Assembly: GCA_937921995.1 (NCBI GenBank)
Contig: CAKZVF010000270.1
Span: forward strand, 1 to 44,802
Direction: 5' to 3'
Length of the DNA stretch: 44,802 bases
From: an uncultured Pirellulaceae bacterium
GTDB taxonomy: Bacteria; Planctomycetota; Planctomycetia; Pirellulales; Pirellulaceae
The position numbers and the translations under genes are program-made. A model generated the notes under the pieces. That model was given only the letters and a program-made list of their open reading frames with translations, was not told the DNA's origin and did no database searches. This document shows positions 1 through 8,562 of this stretch, piece after piece; positions within the stretch are counted from its first letter, which is position 1; each line of letters opens with the position of its first letter.

Positions 1-1
1 A

Positions 2-127
2 TCTGAATACACCACGATTAAGATTGACGAAGCCTCCAACACCAAGATGCAGATTCGCACCACCTCGATCGTTCGCGTGCTGACCGATGAAGACCAAAAA
101 TCGGGTACAGCTTCTGGCAAGAAGTGA
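2..127 (+). CDS. yajC: YajC, Sec translocase accessory subunit (C-terminal fragment)
   Basis: The reading frame is open from the window edge to a TGA stop and encodes 41 residues. The piece EYTTIKIDEASNTKMQIRT followed by SIVRVL matches the conserved end of YajC, where a short beta-rich domain follows a single membrane helix; the helix would lie before the window. YajC associates with SecDF at the inner membrane during protein export. The next gene downstream on the same strand is secDF, the classic yajC-secD-secF order, with 246 bases between them. The identification rests on this short segment plus context. Confidence 0.8.
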   Translation, partial: SEYTTIKIDEASNTKMQIRTTSIVRVLTDEDQKSGTASGKK

Positions 128-373
128 TCTTTGATCGCCCATCCAACCTTGGCTTGGCTGGGTCTGACTTCCGCGAAATTGATGCCTCCGTCGTTTGATG
201 GATGGCCCCGTTTCTACGTTTGAGGAAGTTTAAGAAGATCAACAAAGGTCGGAACATGATATCCAACTGAACACAATTAAACTCAATTCAGCCGGCAATA
301 TTGCTCGCAACTGTGCGAATCCAATGATTGTCGACACCCCAACACACACTTAACCCTTTCAGGAATCAACCGA

Positions 374-3300
374 ATGTTTGATTCAATGCTCTCCGGATCT
401 CAAATTCTTGCCGCAAGCGCCTACACAGGCTACGTATTGGTGGCCATGTTGGTCGTCGCGGTACTACTGGGATTGGCCTTGGCTCATTTCCTTGGCGGAA
501 GCCTCAATCTGACGGACTATCGTAAACGTATGGCGTGGGTCTTTGTCCCGTTCCTGGTCGCGCTGCTGATGATCGCGACCGGATGGCCGCCCGAATTCGG
601 TGTGGATCTGCGGGGTGGTATCAACATGGTCGGTTCGCTGAACTTGGACAATGAAGACGTTGATGAATTCGATCCCGATTACGTCCGTCCCAAAGCAAAA
701 GACATCATCCCGATCCTGATCGGACGTGTGAATCCGTCGGGTACCAAAGAGATCATGATCCGGGCCCTCGGTGACGAACAAATCGAAGTCACTATCCCGT
801 CGGTTTCGCTGGAAGAGGCCGAAGGCGTTTGGGATTCGATCGTGAAAACGGGGAAACTTGAGTTCCGTATCGTCGCCAACCAACGTTTCAATGAACACAA
901 ACCAGTGCTGGAGCTTGCCCAAAAAGCGGCTCAGAGCGATGACTTCCGAAAGAAGCGATCACGATATGTCGTCGACAGTAACGGCAAACGCGTTGGCGTC
1001 TGGGTGGGATTTGCGAAAGTTCTGCTCAACGCAGAAGAGGAGAAAAAAGGCCGCCCAAAAACGATGCCTTATAAATTCGCTCCCGATGGCGCTCACTTGG
1101 TTCGCAATAAAGCGACCGGCGACCTCCTATCGCTGAACACACTTCAGTATTCCAACGACGCAGACCTCCGAGGAATTGATTTCGCGTACTGGTGTCGTGA
1201 CCAAGGTATTTCTACGCCAGAGATCCTGATGATGTACCCCGATGAAAATCAGGACGTCCAAGGTAAGCACCTGTCATCGGTTACCGCAACGGTCGACGAA
1301 AAAGGATTACCAGCGGTTGCCTTCCGCACCACCGCCGAAGGCATGGGGCGGTTGGGTCTGCTGACGAAGTTGAACGGGCCTGATCCCAACAGCGGCAAAA
1401 AGGAATTGGGCATCGTCATCGACGGACAATTACACTCCGCACCGACGATCAACGGGACGATCCGTGATAACGGTGAAATCTCCGGTAACTTCACACGCCG
1501 CGAAGTCAACGAACTCAAAACAAACCTCAACAGCGGTAAATTGAGCGTCGCGCTGAACAAAAACCCCATCAGCCGTAACTTCGTCGAATCAACGCTCGGA
1601 CAGGAACTGCGCGACAAAGGTATCTGGGCGATCGGTGCGTCACTGATTTTGGTGCTCGTGTTCATGATCATCTATTACGGCTTCGCTGGAATCGTTGCGA
1701 CGATCAGTTTGATTCTCAACCTATTGCTGATTTTGGCTTTGGTGATGATGATCAAACAACCGCTGACGCTGACAGGATTGGCCGGCTTGGTTTTGACCGT
1801 CGGTATGTCGGTCGATGCGAACGTGCTGATTTTTGAACGTATCCGAGAAGAACTTGATCGCGGCTCTGCACTACGGATGGCCATTCGAAACGGTTTTGAC
1901 AAAGCGACCGTTACCATTGTCGATGCGAACTTGACGACGCTGATCACGGCGTTGATTCTCTATGTGTTCGGTACCGAGCAGGTCAAAGGTTTCTCGGTAA
2001 CCCTGATTTTGGGTATCCTGATGAGTATGTACACGGCAATCTATTGCTCGCGATTGATGTTTGACGTCGCCGAGCGTAAGGGTTGGTTGACGAAGCTGAG
2101 CATGCGTCGAATTTTGGACAAAGTGAACATCGACTTCCTGAGCAAGATCTCATTCACCAGTGTTCTTTCGATCGCCCTGATCGGTATCGGTTTGGCCAGT
2201 GCGTTTTTCTTGGGTGCGAAGATCCTTGATCACGATCTGCGTGGCGGTTCGACCGTCCGCATGGTCTTCAAAGACAAACAGGACATCGACGCCATTAAGG
2301 CGAAACTCAACAGCGAAGAAGTGATCGCCAAAGGTGAGAAAGCCGAATTTACCGTTTCTGGATTCTCCGGTGTCGGCACCGATCCCGAGATGGTCGATCG
2401 CGTCTTCAAAGTCGACAGTAACCTCCCGGCTTGGGAAGGCGAAAGCGAAGGAGAACGATGGGAGCAATTGGACGAAGTGATGACCCGGGTCTTCAAAGAT
2501 CAATTGGAAATGCACGGCGCAACCGTCTCCGGCGGTAACAGCCAAAGCAGCAACTCCCAAGACGCCGGTAGTGATCAGTCAAGCTATATCGCGCCTTCGT
2601 TCAACGGCATCCAATCAACGGTGTTGTCTATGATGCTGCCAACGATGTACTTGCAGGACGAAGGAGCCGATGAAACTGCTGATGCGGAAACTCCTGATGC
2701 GGAAACTGCTGCGAACGATAGTCCTGCCGATACGGCAACAACAGAAGAAAAATCGACTGAATCTGATGACGATTCTGCCGAAGGTGAAATGACGGACGAA
2801 CTTCCCGACCCGGCTGAGATCGACCCAAGCGCATTCAACGCTGGCGACGATTCTGGATCCGAAGTTACTGCGGAAGCTGGTCTTTCTTCATCGGTTGTTC
2901 GTAACATCAACTTTGAGCAAGAGATCAGCGGGAAGACGCTGAAGGAATTGCTGATCCAAGCTTCCACATCATTGGAACGCGGCATCGAAGAAGAAAATCT
3001 GAAAGTCGATTCACCGGACACCGAAGCGGGAGAATCTTCTGCCGGAACGATGTCCAAAACCTGGAAGGTTGAATTCAGTAACATTTCGCCCATCGACGTA
3101 GATGACATCGTTGAGAAATGGTCCAGTGACTTCAACAGCCGACCTTACTTTCCCACCTCCAGTAAAGTCGGTGGTCAGATCGCGAAAAAGATGCAAACAC
3201 AAGCTCTTTTTGCGATCATCTTGAGCCTGATGGCGATCATTTTCTACGTCTGGTTCCGATTCCAAAACCTGGCCTTTGGACTGGCGGCGGTGATCGCGTT

Positions 3301-3760
3301 GATCCACGATGTCTTGATCGTGATTGGCGTCATTGCCATCACGCACTATGTCTCGGGTGGTCTATGGTTCATGGGAATCGACAGCTTCAAAATCAGCCTC
3401 GAAGTCGTCGCGGCCCTGCTGACAGTGATCGGTTATTCGCTCAACGATACGATCGTGGTGTTTGACCGAATCCGCGAAGTGCGTGGCAAGCGGAAAGATA
3501 TTACCGCCGAGATCATCAACACGAGTATCTCGCAGACGCTCAGCCGTACCATTTTGACATCGGTGACAACGTTTATCGTTGTGATCATCTTGTTCTGCTT
3601 TGGTGGCGACGCGATTCACGGATTCGCATTCACACTGACCGTCGGCGTGATCGTGGGTACCTACAGTTCGATCTTCATTGCGTCACCGGCGCTGCTGTGG
3701 TTGATGAACACCGTGGGTCTCAACCCCATGGAAGTCGAACCAGAAACCGCTAATCAATAA
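374..3760 (+). CDS. secDF: Fused protein-export membrane protein SecDF
   Basis: This 1128-residue protein joins SecD and SecF, which use the proton gradient to help pull preproteins across the membrane. The SecD half has membrane helices near residues 18-42 and 53-71, a DLRGG motif at 78-82, a large periplasmic domain, and a multi-helix block around 412-571. The SecF half begins near 578 with its own helix and a second DLRGG near 620, and ends with a multi-helix block at about 947-1105. Its periplasmic domain is enlarged by an acidic low-complexity segment (about 762-825, rich in D, E, A and T, with short DAET repeats), not usual for SecF. The ATG start follows a weak AGGA-type site. yajC lies upstream and a strong terminator follows. 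The family call is secure; the function of the insert is unknown. Confidence 0.96.
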   Translation: MFDSMLSGSQILAASAYTGYVLVAMLVVAVLLGLALAHFLGGSLNLTDYRKRMAWVFVPFLVALLMIATGWPPEFGVDLRGGINMVGSLNLDNEDVDEFDPDYVRPKAKDIIPILIGRVNPSGTKEIMIRALGDEQIEVTIPSVSLEEAEGVWDSIVKTGKLEFRIVANQRFNEHKPVLELAQKAAQSDDFRKKRSRYVVDSNGKRVGVWVGFAKVLLNAEEEKKGRPKTMPYKFAPDGAHLVRNKATGDLLSLNTLQYSNDADLRGIDFAYWCRDQGISTPEILMMYPDENQDVQGKHLSSVTATVDEKGLPAVAFRTTAEGMGRLGLLTKLNGPDPNSGKKELGIVIDGQLHSAPTINGTIRDNGEISGNFTRREVNELKTNLNSGKLSVALNKNPISRNFVESTLGQELRDKGIWAIGASLILVLVFMIIYYGFAGIVATISLILNLLLILALVMMIKQPLTLTGLAGLVLTVGMSVDANVLIFERIREELDRGSALRMAIRNGFDKATVTIVDANLTTLITALILYVFGTEQVKGFSVTLILGILMSMYTAIYCSRLMFDVAERKGWLTKLSMRRILDKVNIDFLSKISFTSVLSIALIGIGLASAFFLGAKILDHDLRGGSTVRMVFKDKQDIDAIKAKLNSEEVIAKGEKAEFTVSGFSGVGTDPEMVDRVFKVDSNLPAWEGESEGERWEQLDEVMTRVFKDQLEMHGATVSGGNSQSSNSQDAGSDQSSYIAPSFNGIQSTVLSMMLPTMYLQDEGADETADAETPDAETAANDSPADTATTEEKSTESDDDSAEGEMTDELPDPAEIDPSAFNAGDDSGSEVTAEAGLSSSVVRNINFEQEISGKTLKELLIQASTSLERGIEEENLKVDSPDTEAGESSAGTMSKTWKVEFSNISPIDVDDIVEKWSSDFNSRPYFPTSSKVGGQIAKKMQTQALFAIILSLMAIIFYVWFRFQNLAFGLAAVIALIHDVLIVIGVIAITHYVSGGLWFMGIDSFKISLEVVAALLTVIGYSLNDTIVVFDRIREVRGKRKDITAEIINTSISQTLSRTILTSVTTFIVVIILFCFGGDAIHGFAFTLTVGVIVGTYSSIFIASPALLWLMNTVGLNPMEVEPETANQ

Positions 3761-3770
3761 TGGAATTCAC

Positions 3771-3798
3771 AATGCGTAGTGGAGCTTGTTAAAGCTCC
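3771..3798. repeat. Small intergenic hairpin repeat, copy 1
   Basis: GGAGCTT and AAGCTCC form a 7-bp stem around a four-base GTTA loop, flanked by GCGTAGT. A second copy lies in opposite orientation at 3886-3911. The two differ by a paired change (G-C here, T-A there) that keeps the stem intact. Confidence 0.7.
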
Positions 3799-3827
3799 CT
3801 GCACAGCGGAAGAATTCAGAGTTCAAA

Positions 3828-3863
3828 AAAAAGACGCTCATCATGAGCGTCTTTTTCTTTTGC
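3828..3863. terminator. Bidirectional intrinsic terminator between secDF and the aldo/keto reductase
   Basis: AAAGACGCTCA and TGAGCGTCTTT form a stem of 11-13 base pairs around a TCA loop, with A runs on one side and T runs on the other. It can end transcription of the two convergent genes in both directions. Confidence 0.9.
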
Positions 3864-3885
3864 TATTTCATGGGCCGATGTAGGC

Positions 3886-3911
3886 GGGATCTTTAACAAG
3901 ATCCACTACGC
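3886..3911. repeat. Small intergenic hairpin repeat, copy 2 (inverted)
   Basis: This is the reverse-oriented partner of the element at 3771-3798. GGATCTT and AAGATCC pair around the same GTTA loop when read on the minus strand. Its outer GCGTAG supplies the last alanine codon and the TAG stop of the aldo/keto reductase, so the repeat overlaps coding sequence. Confidence 0.7.
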
Positions 3912-4805
3912 CAATTCCAATTCAGCGGCAGCCGCATTGGAACGAACCTGATCCGCGTTTTTCACTCCGGGGATGACGCAGGAAACTGCCGGATGCTTCA
4001 GACACCAAGCGATCGCCCACTGCGCCATGTCGACGCCGTCGGGAACTTCCTCGGCTTTGATCTTTTCAACCTCTGCCAGCCACCGGTCGCGATCGGCATC
4101 GTCGTGATTTTTGTTCCGCACTTCGTTCTCAGGAAACCGATGCCCCGGTTTGTACTTGCCTGACAGGTAACCCGACGCCAGCGGCACCCGCGCCATGACG
4201 CCCAGATTATCGCGCTGGCAAATGGGAAGCGATTTTTCCTCGGGCTCTCGCGCCAGCCGGTTGTAAACGATTTGAATCGTGTCAATTTGATGATCTACGC
4301 TTTGCGCAACCTGAATCGAAGTATCGCCCTTGGTTCTCACCGAATTCCCCAGGAATCGAATTTTGCCATCGTCCTTTGCCTTTAGCAGCACCGCCTGTAC
4401 ATCGTCCGAGAAAACCTCATCGTCGCCCCACGAATGATATTGGTAGCAGTCGATTCGATCGGTTCGAAGCGCCGTTAAAGAATCTTCCAATTGCTTGAGC
4501 ACCGAATCAGCTGATCGTGGTTCGGTGCGATTAAATTTTGCATGAAAATGATGGCCGAACTTGGTCGCCAAAAACCAATTATTGCGATCGGATTCAATCG
4601 CGCCTCCAATCAAGGACTCCGAAAGGTGATCGCCGTAGCATTCGGCGGTGTCAATCAAATTGATTCCACAATCTCTGGCGGCATTGAAGATGGGGTCCAC
4701 CATCTCCGGCGTAAAATCAACGCCCCACTCACCGCCAAACTGCCACGTGCCCAGCCCGACCACTGAGACTTGCTCTTTCGTTTTTCCAAGCGCTGTAAAC
4801 TTCAT
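3906..4805 (-). CDS. Aldo/keto reductase
   Basis: This 299-residue protein is a complete aldo/keto reductase, a TIM-barrel NAD(P)H-dependent oxidoreductase of the cytoplasm. The catalytic tetrad is visible: Asp and Tyr in LIDTAECYG, Lys in FLATKFG and His in CYQYHSW. Late segments GVMARVPLASGYLSGK and SCVIPGVKNADQV are typical of the family, where they contact the cofactor. No signal peptide is seen. It converges on secDF across a shared terminator, and its TAG stop sits inside a small repeat. The gene after its start runs divergently. The substrate cannot be told from sequence. Confidence 0.93.
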   Translation of the reverse strand: MKFTALGKTKEQVSVVGLGTWQFGGEWGVDFTPEMVDPIFNAARDCGINLIDTAECYGDHLSESLIGGAIESDRNNWFLATKFGHHFHAKFNRTEPRSADSVLKQLEDSLTALRTDRIDCYQYHSWGDDEVFSDDVQAVLLKAKDDGKIRFLGNSVRTKGDTSIQVAQSVDHQIDTIQIVYNRLAREPEEKSLPICQRDNLGVMARVPLASGYLSGKYKPGHRFPENEVRNKNHDDADRDRWLAEVEKIKAEEVPDGVDMAQWAIAWCLKHPAVSCVIPGVKNADQVRSNAAAAELELA

Positions 4806-4891
4806 CGTTTTCCTTGTCTGAAAACTGCTAAACTAAAATTTCGACGATTCGCTGGTTGGCGACGCGTGTGAAAGCCAGCTACAATAGTGGC

Positions 4892-5116
4892 ATGGATCAA
4901 ACTTCGAAAAAACTTGATCGCGACGCCCTAATTAGTCTGGTGCAACACATTATGACCACCAGCGGGTGCGTCGTCGATGTCGACGGATTGATTTCTACGC
5001 TAGAGGCCAATACGCCGCATCCCGATCCCAGCAGCCTTATCTTCAACCCGCCTTCGGGTAAAGCAATGACCGCCACGGAAATTGTGGACATGGCTTTGGC
5101 GGGCAAAAGTCATTAA
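4892..5116 (+). CDS. Colicin/pyocin-type immunity-like small protein
   Basis: This 74-residue protein resembles the Colicin_Pyocin immunity family (Im7/Im9 type), small four-helix proteins that bind and block nuclease bacteriocins. HPDPSSLIFNP followed by a glycine loop and TATEIVDMAL aligns with the Im9 core HPSGSDLIYYP ... SPSGIVNTV, and an early acidic helix precedes it. The two tyrosines that dominate nuclease binding in Im9 are F and N here. A start at 4856 would add 12 residues, but the ATG at 4892 fits the family length better. No nuclease bacteriocin gene lies nearby: neighbours are a divergent aldo/keto reductase and a sugar isomerase-like gene. The family call is made by eye; a role in bacteriocin immunity is not shown. 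Confidence 0.65.
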   Translation: MDQTSKKLDRDALISLVQHIMTTSGCVVDVDGLISTLEANTPHPDPSSLIFNPPSGKAMTATEIVDMALAGKSH

Positions 5117-5158
5117 ATCCCAAACAACTCAACCATCAAATTCGCTCAGGAGCAACTT

Positions 5159-6055
5159 ATGAAACGTCGAACATTTATTCAAACGACTGCCGGGCTGAGC
5201 GTCACCGCATTGGCTGCTCAGTTGGCTCGACCACTTCTGGCCATGCCCCAGCAATCGGGATACCTTGACAGTATCGGTCTTCAGCTATGGACCGTCCGCA
5301 ACCAGATGGATCAGGACAGCAAAAAGACACTGCAGGCCGTAGCCGATGCGGGCTACAAACAAGTCGAACTGATGGACGTTTCCAAAGGCGTCGAAATTAC
5401 CAAACAAGCCAAAGAGATCGGGCTGAAGGTCAACTCGGGTTTCATCAATTGGCAATCGGTTTGTAAACCCGACACAAGCGGCGTGCCTTCGACAGACGAT
5501 ATCATTGCCACAGCCAAAGAGATTGGGCTGGAGCATTTAGTGTTTGGTTATATCGGGAAGGGATCGCGCGAGACGGTGGAACTGATGAAAGCCAACGCTA
5601 AAGGTGCCAACGAATTGGGAAAGAAAGCGGCCGATGCCGGTTTGCAAGTTTGCTACCACAACCACTCGTTCGAATTCGAAAAGATCGACGGGGACACGAC
5701 GGGATTCGACGTGCTGATGCAGGAATTTGATAATGATCTGGTCAAGTTCGAGCTTGATGTTTTTTGGACGAAGGTAGGTGGTTGGGATCCGCTGGAGACG
5801 ATGAAGAAATTGAATGGCCGCATCTCGCAGGTCCATCTCAAGGATCCCAAGGAGGGCACGGCGGTAATCTACGACGAAGGCCAAGTCCCCGCCGAGGCGT
5901 TCCAAGAGTGCGGCGATGGTTCGATTGATATGGGAGAAGTGATGAAGCTGGCCGCCGAAATTGGTGCCATCTACTGTCACGTCGAACAAGACCAATCCCC
6001 CGATCCGATCGCCAGTATTGGGCAGAGCATTGAGCACCTTAAGAGTTTGTCGTAG
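5159..6055 (+). CDS. Exported sugar phosphate isomerase/epimerase-like protein (AP endonuclease 2 fold)
   Basis: This 298-residue protein starts with a twin-arginine signal (KRRTFIQ followed by a hydrophobic Ala/Leu stretch to about residue 29), so it is likely sent folded across the membrane by Tat. The rest is a TIM barrel of the xylose-isomerase-like/AP-endonuclease-2 superfamily: GLQLWTVR near the start, CYHNHSFEF, FELDVFW and QVHLKDP carry His, Glu and Asp residues that usually bind a divalent metal. Planctomycetes encode many such proteins, thought to act on sugars. A good AGGAG site lies about seven bases before the ATG. It sits 42 bases after the immunity-like gene. Substrate unknown. 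Confidence 0.88.
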   Translation: MKRRTFIQTTAGLSVTALAAQLARPLLAMPQQSGYLDSIGLQLWTVRNQMDQDSKKTLQAVADAGYKQVELMDVSKGVEITKQAKEIGLKVNSGFINWQSVCKPDTSGVPSTDDIIATAKEIGLEHLVFGYIGKGSRETVELMKANAKGANELGKKAADAGLQVCYHNHSFEFEKIDGDTTGFDVLMQEFDNDLVKFELDVFWTKVGGWDPLETMKKLNGRISQVHLKDPKEGTAVIYDEGQVPAEAFQECGDGSIDMGEVMKLAAEIGAIYCHVEQDQSPDPIASIGQSIEHLKSLS

Positions 6056-6080
6056 TTTAAGAATCGTTAAGCGATCGAAA

Positions 6081-6152
6081 TACAAGCCCGAAGCGCGAGC
6101 GAGTGAATCGGGAAGCCTGTGAATATCCACTCGCTAGCGCGTCGGGCTCGTA
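6081..6152. repeat. Long imperfect inverted repeat (intergenic hairpin, family with 19289-19355)
   Basis: Arms at 6081-6105 and 6128-6152 match at 22 of 25 positions in inverted orientation and would fold into a GC-rich stem with a loop of about 22 bases. The core CCCGAAGCGCGAGCGAG resembles the element at 19289-19355. It may act as a terminator for the preceding gene, but no T-run follows. Confidence 0.7.
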
Positions 6153-6180
6153 CTAGCGCGACTTCAAAAAGCAACTGACT

Positions 6181-7422
6181 TTGCCAGATCAAACGCCAAA
6201 TCAGCCTTTGCCTAAATCGGAAACTGCTGCTGCAATCTTTGATCGGCGTGCCGACCGTTTTACCGCTGTTTGGACGCTGGGCGTCTTGGTGCTGATCGCG
6301 GTGACATTTCGACTTTGGTTGGGCGTTTCAGATTTCCCGCAGATTCCGCTGCTAGTGTCATTCGTCGGCGTTCCATTGATCGCCGACTGGGTCGCATTAG
6401 CGATTCTCTGCGCGGCCGTGGCGTTTCTGATGGTTGGTTCGTTTGGTCAAATCCTTGGGCTGCAAAAAAATCGCAATCGTGATACGACCAGAATCGCGGC
6501 GGCGATTTGCGCGGTGGCGCTGTTGTCTTTGTTCTTGCTGAACCAGCATCGGCTTCAACCTTGGGCCTGGCAATTCTTCCTCTACGCCGTTTTGCTGACC
6601 TTGGCCACGCGATCGGACGAACTTATCGCGTCAGCGCGTTGGGTAACCGCGTCCATCTACTTTTTTTCCGCGGTCAGCAAATTTGACTACCAGTTCATCT
6701 ATGGACTTGGTGGCACCATGGCTCAAACGCTGGCGGAGGTCGTGGGGTTTGAGGCGTCTGAATGGATGAACCTCATCGCCGTTTTGATGCCGGTGTTCGA
6801 ATTGCTGGTGGCGGTTCTTTTGATCGTTGGGCGCACCCGGAAGACGGGTGTCGTTCTCGCGGCGGTCTTTCACACCGCGCTGATCGCCACATTGGGGCCT
6901 TGGGGACTGGACCACCACTTGGGTGTGCTGGTTTGGAACCTTTTCTTTTTCATGATCGCAGCGGTTCTTTTCTGGCCAGCGACCGCGGAGCACGATGCCC
7001 CCGCGCAATGCCGATCAAATGGGCCACTATTGGCAATGACGATCGCTTTGCTGCTGTACCCAATATTGCCCAATTGCGACCACTGGATCGCTTGGGGGCT
7101 CTACTCTCCCAACAACAGCCGCTGCGCACTGGAGGCCGTCCAGCAGGATGATGAAAGTGAAGCCGTTTTCCAGCGGATAGATTTGGGCAAACGATCGCTG
7201 GAACAGTTGAACGTTCCCATCTACCCCGCGGCTCGGTTTCAATTCGGCGTCGCTCAAGCCGTTCAGAAGAAAGAAAATTTAGTCAATCGCAGCCGAATCG
7301 TCATCAAAAGCAGGTCCGACCGACTAACCGGAGAGCGCGAATCGACCCTCTATAACGCAGACCGGCAGTGGAGTAAGAATAACCGCGTGTTCTTCTTCAA
7401 TTGGAAACCAAGAAAGCGATAG
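6181..7422 (+). CDS. Polytopic membrane protein of unknown function, HTTM/DoxX-like in character
   Basis: This 413-residue protein has many hydrophobic segments, for example around residues 30-50, 60-95, 105-125, 150-165, 190-215 and 225-265, then a soluble tail of about 110 residues. The segment ITASIYFFSAVSKFD-like (ASIYFFSAVSKFDYQF) followed by a long amphipathic stretch recalls HTTM and DoxX/MauE-type membrane domains, but I cannot assign it firmly. The start is a TTG with no convincing ribosome site; no ATG lies nearby in frame. It follows the sugar isomerase-like gene after an inverted repeat. A weaker similarity in layout is seen with the membrane protein at 33599-34522. Function unknown. 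Confidence 0.75.
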   Translation: MPDQTPNQPLPKSETAAAIFDRRADRFTAVWTLGVLVLIAVTFRLWLGVSDFPQIPLLVSFVGVPLIADWVALAILCAAVAFLMVGSFGQILGLQKNRNRDTTRIAAAICAVALLSLFLLNQHRLQPWAWQFFLYAVLLTLATRSDELIASARWVTASIYFFSAVSKFDYQFIYGLGGTMAQTLAEVVGFEASEWMNLIAVLMPVFELLVAVLLIVGRTRKTGVVLAAVFHTALIATLGPWGLDHHLGVLVWNLFFFMIAAVLFWPATAEHDAPAQCRSNGPLLAMTIALLLYPILPNCDHWIAWGLYSPNNSRCALEAVQQDDESEAVFQRIDLGKRSLEQLNVPIYPAARFQFGVAQAVQKKENLVNRSRIVIKSRSDRLTGERESTLYNADRQWSKNNRVFFFNWKPRKR

Positions 7423-7541
7423 TCCGCCTGCAGTCTTACTTTTGGCGAACCTGCTGGCCATTTGTTGGTCAGATACAGTGACGAAGATTTAAAAACTCTC
7501 CCCCGATCCGCAAAAACAATCCCTTACCGGCAGCACCGCGT

Positions 7542-8483
7542 TTGAATCAATCGCCTCAACTTACGTTCCCACAGCGATTGATTGCCAGCGCGATCGTGCT
7601 GTTGGGTGCGATCATGTTCTCAACAAAGGCCATCATGGTGAAGCTGGCGCTTCCCTACGGTGTCGATCCTGTATCGCTGCTGGCACTGCGGATGATATTC
7701 GCTTTGCCCATCTACTTAACGATGTTGCTGGTGATCTTTCGGCAAGAAACTACGGCCAAGCCCGGACGCCGCGAAATGGGTAAGATCATCTTTCTTGGGA
7801 TCATTGGGTATTACTTGGCCAGCTATTTCGATTTCGCCGGGCTTGCGTTCATCGGAGCGAGCCTAGAACGTGTGATTCTATATTTGTATCCCACCATGGT
7901 CTTACTGATTTCCGCCATCGTGTTGAGAGAACGAATCCACGTTCAGCAATGGGTTGCGATCGCGCTTTGCTACTTGGGTGTTGCGGTCGCAGTTTCCATG
8001 GGAGAAACGGAGCTTCACGGGCCCAATCATATCCGAGGCGTTGTCCTAGTTTTCCTTTCGGCGTTTACCTATGCAATCTATTTGGTAGGAAGCGGACGGT
8101 TGATCCCCGTCGTCGGTGTGTGGCGGTTCACCTGTTACGCCATGATCGTTTCTTCGTTGTGCGTGATCGCTCACTTCTTAGTCGCAAATCCCGTAAGCGA
8201 TTGGAAGAATTTGCTGGAACATCCGTGGCAAGTCTACGCGTACGGCGCAGCGATGGCCGTCTGCGCGACGGTGATTCCATCTATATTAATTTCCGAAGGC
8301 ATCAAAAGGATCGGGGCTTCCAACGCTGCGATTCTGGGTGGTATCGGGCCAATTTCCACAATCATCCTCGCCTCGTTTTTCTTAGGCGAATCGCTGACCA
8401 CAGCACAAACCATCGGCACGCTGTTGGTCGTCAGTGGAGTGATTTATATTTCGCTGAACATGAAACGCAACAGCCGGCCATAA
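7542..8483 (+). CDS. EamA-family (DMT superfamily) transporter
   Basis: This 313-residue protein has about ten membrane helices arranged as two EamA repeats. The first runs from IVLLGAIMFSTKAIMVKLA through YYLASYFDFAGLAFIGAS and LERVILYLYPTMVLLIS; the second from VLVFLSAFTYAIYLV to AILGGIGPISTIILA and LGESLTTAQTIGTLLV, both strongly family-like. DMT carriers export or import small metabolites such as amino acids. The start is a TTG without a clear ribosome site. The gene ends inside a block of 16-base repeats that also holds the stop codon of the convergent AsmA-like gene. Substrate not predictable. Confidence 0.92.
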   Translation: MNQSPQLTFPQRLIASAIVLLGAIMFSTKAIMVKLALPYGVDPVSLLALRMIFALPIYLTMLLVIFRQETTAKPGRREMGKIIFLGIIGYYLASYFDFAGLAFIGASLERVILYLYPTMVLLISAIVLRERIHVQQWVAIALCYLGVAVAVSMGETELHGPNHIRGVVLVFLSAFTYAIYLVGSGRLIPVVGVWRFTCYAMIVSSLCVIAHFLVANPVSDWKNLLEHPWQVYAYGAAMAVCATVIPSILISEGIKRIGASNAAILGGIGPISTIILASFFLGESLTTAQTIGTLLVVSGVIYISLNMKRNSRP

Positions 8484-8562
8484 CAATAGCCGGCACCAAA
8501 ACAGCCGACCCTAAAAACAGCCGACCCTAAAAACAGTCGACGTTAAAAATAGTCGACCCTAA
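8468..8562. repeat. Six imperfect 16-base tandem repeats bridging two convergent stop codons
   Basis: Units such as AAACAGCCGACCCTAA recur at 8468, 8484, 8499, 8515, 8531 and 8547. The first copies end the EamA gene (its TAA stop lies in unit one) and the last provides the TAG stop of the AsmA-like gene on the other strand. There is almost no other sequence between the two genes. Confidence 0.85.

Noticed and set aside
2584-3135. Minus-strand frame of 183 codons in the secDF acidic segment
   Set aside because: The Ser-rich product is the antisense reading of GAT/GAA/GCN codons of the acidic insert.
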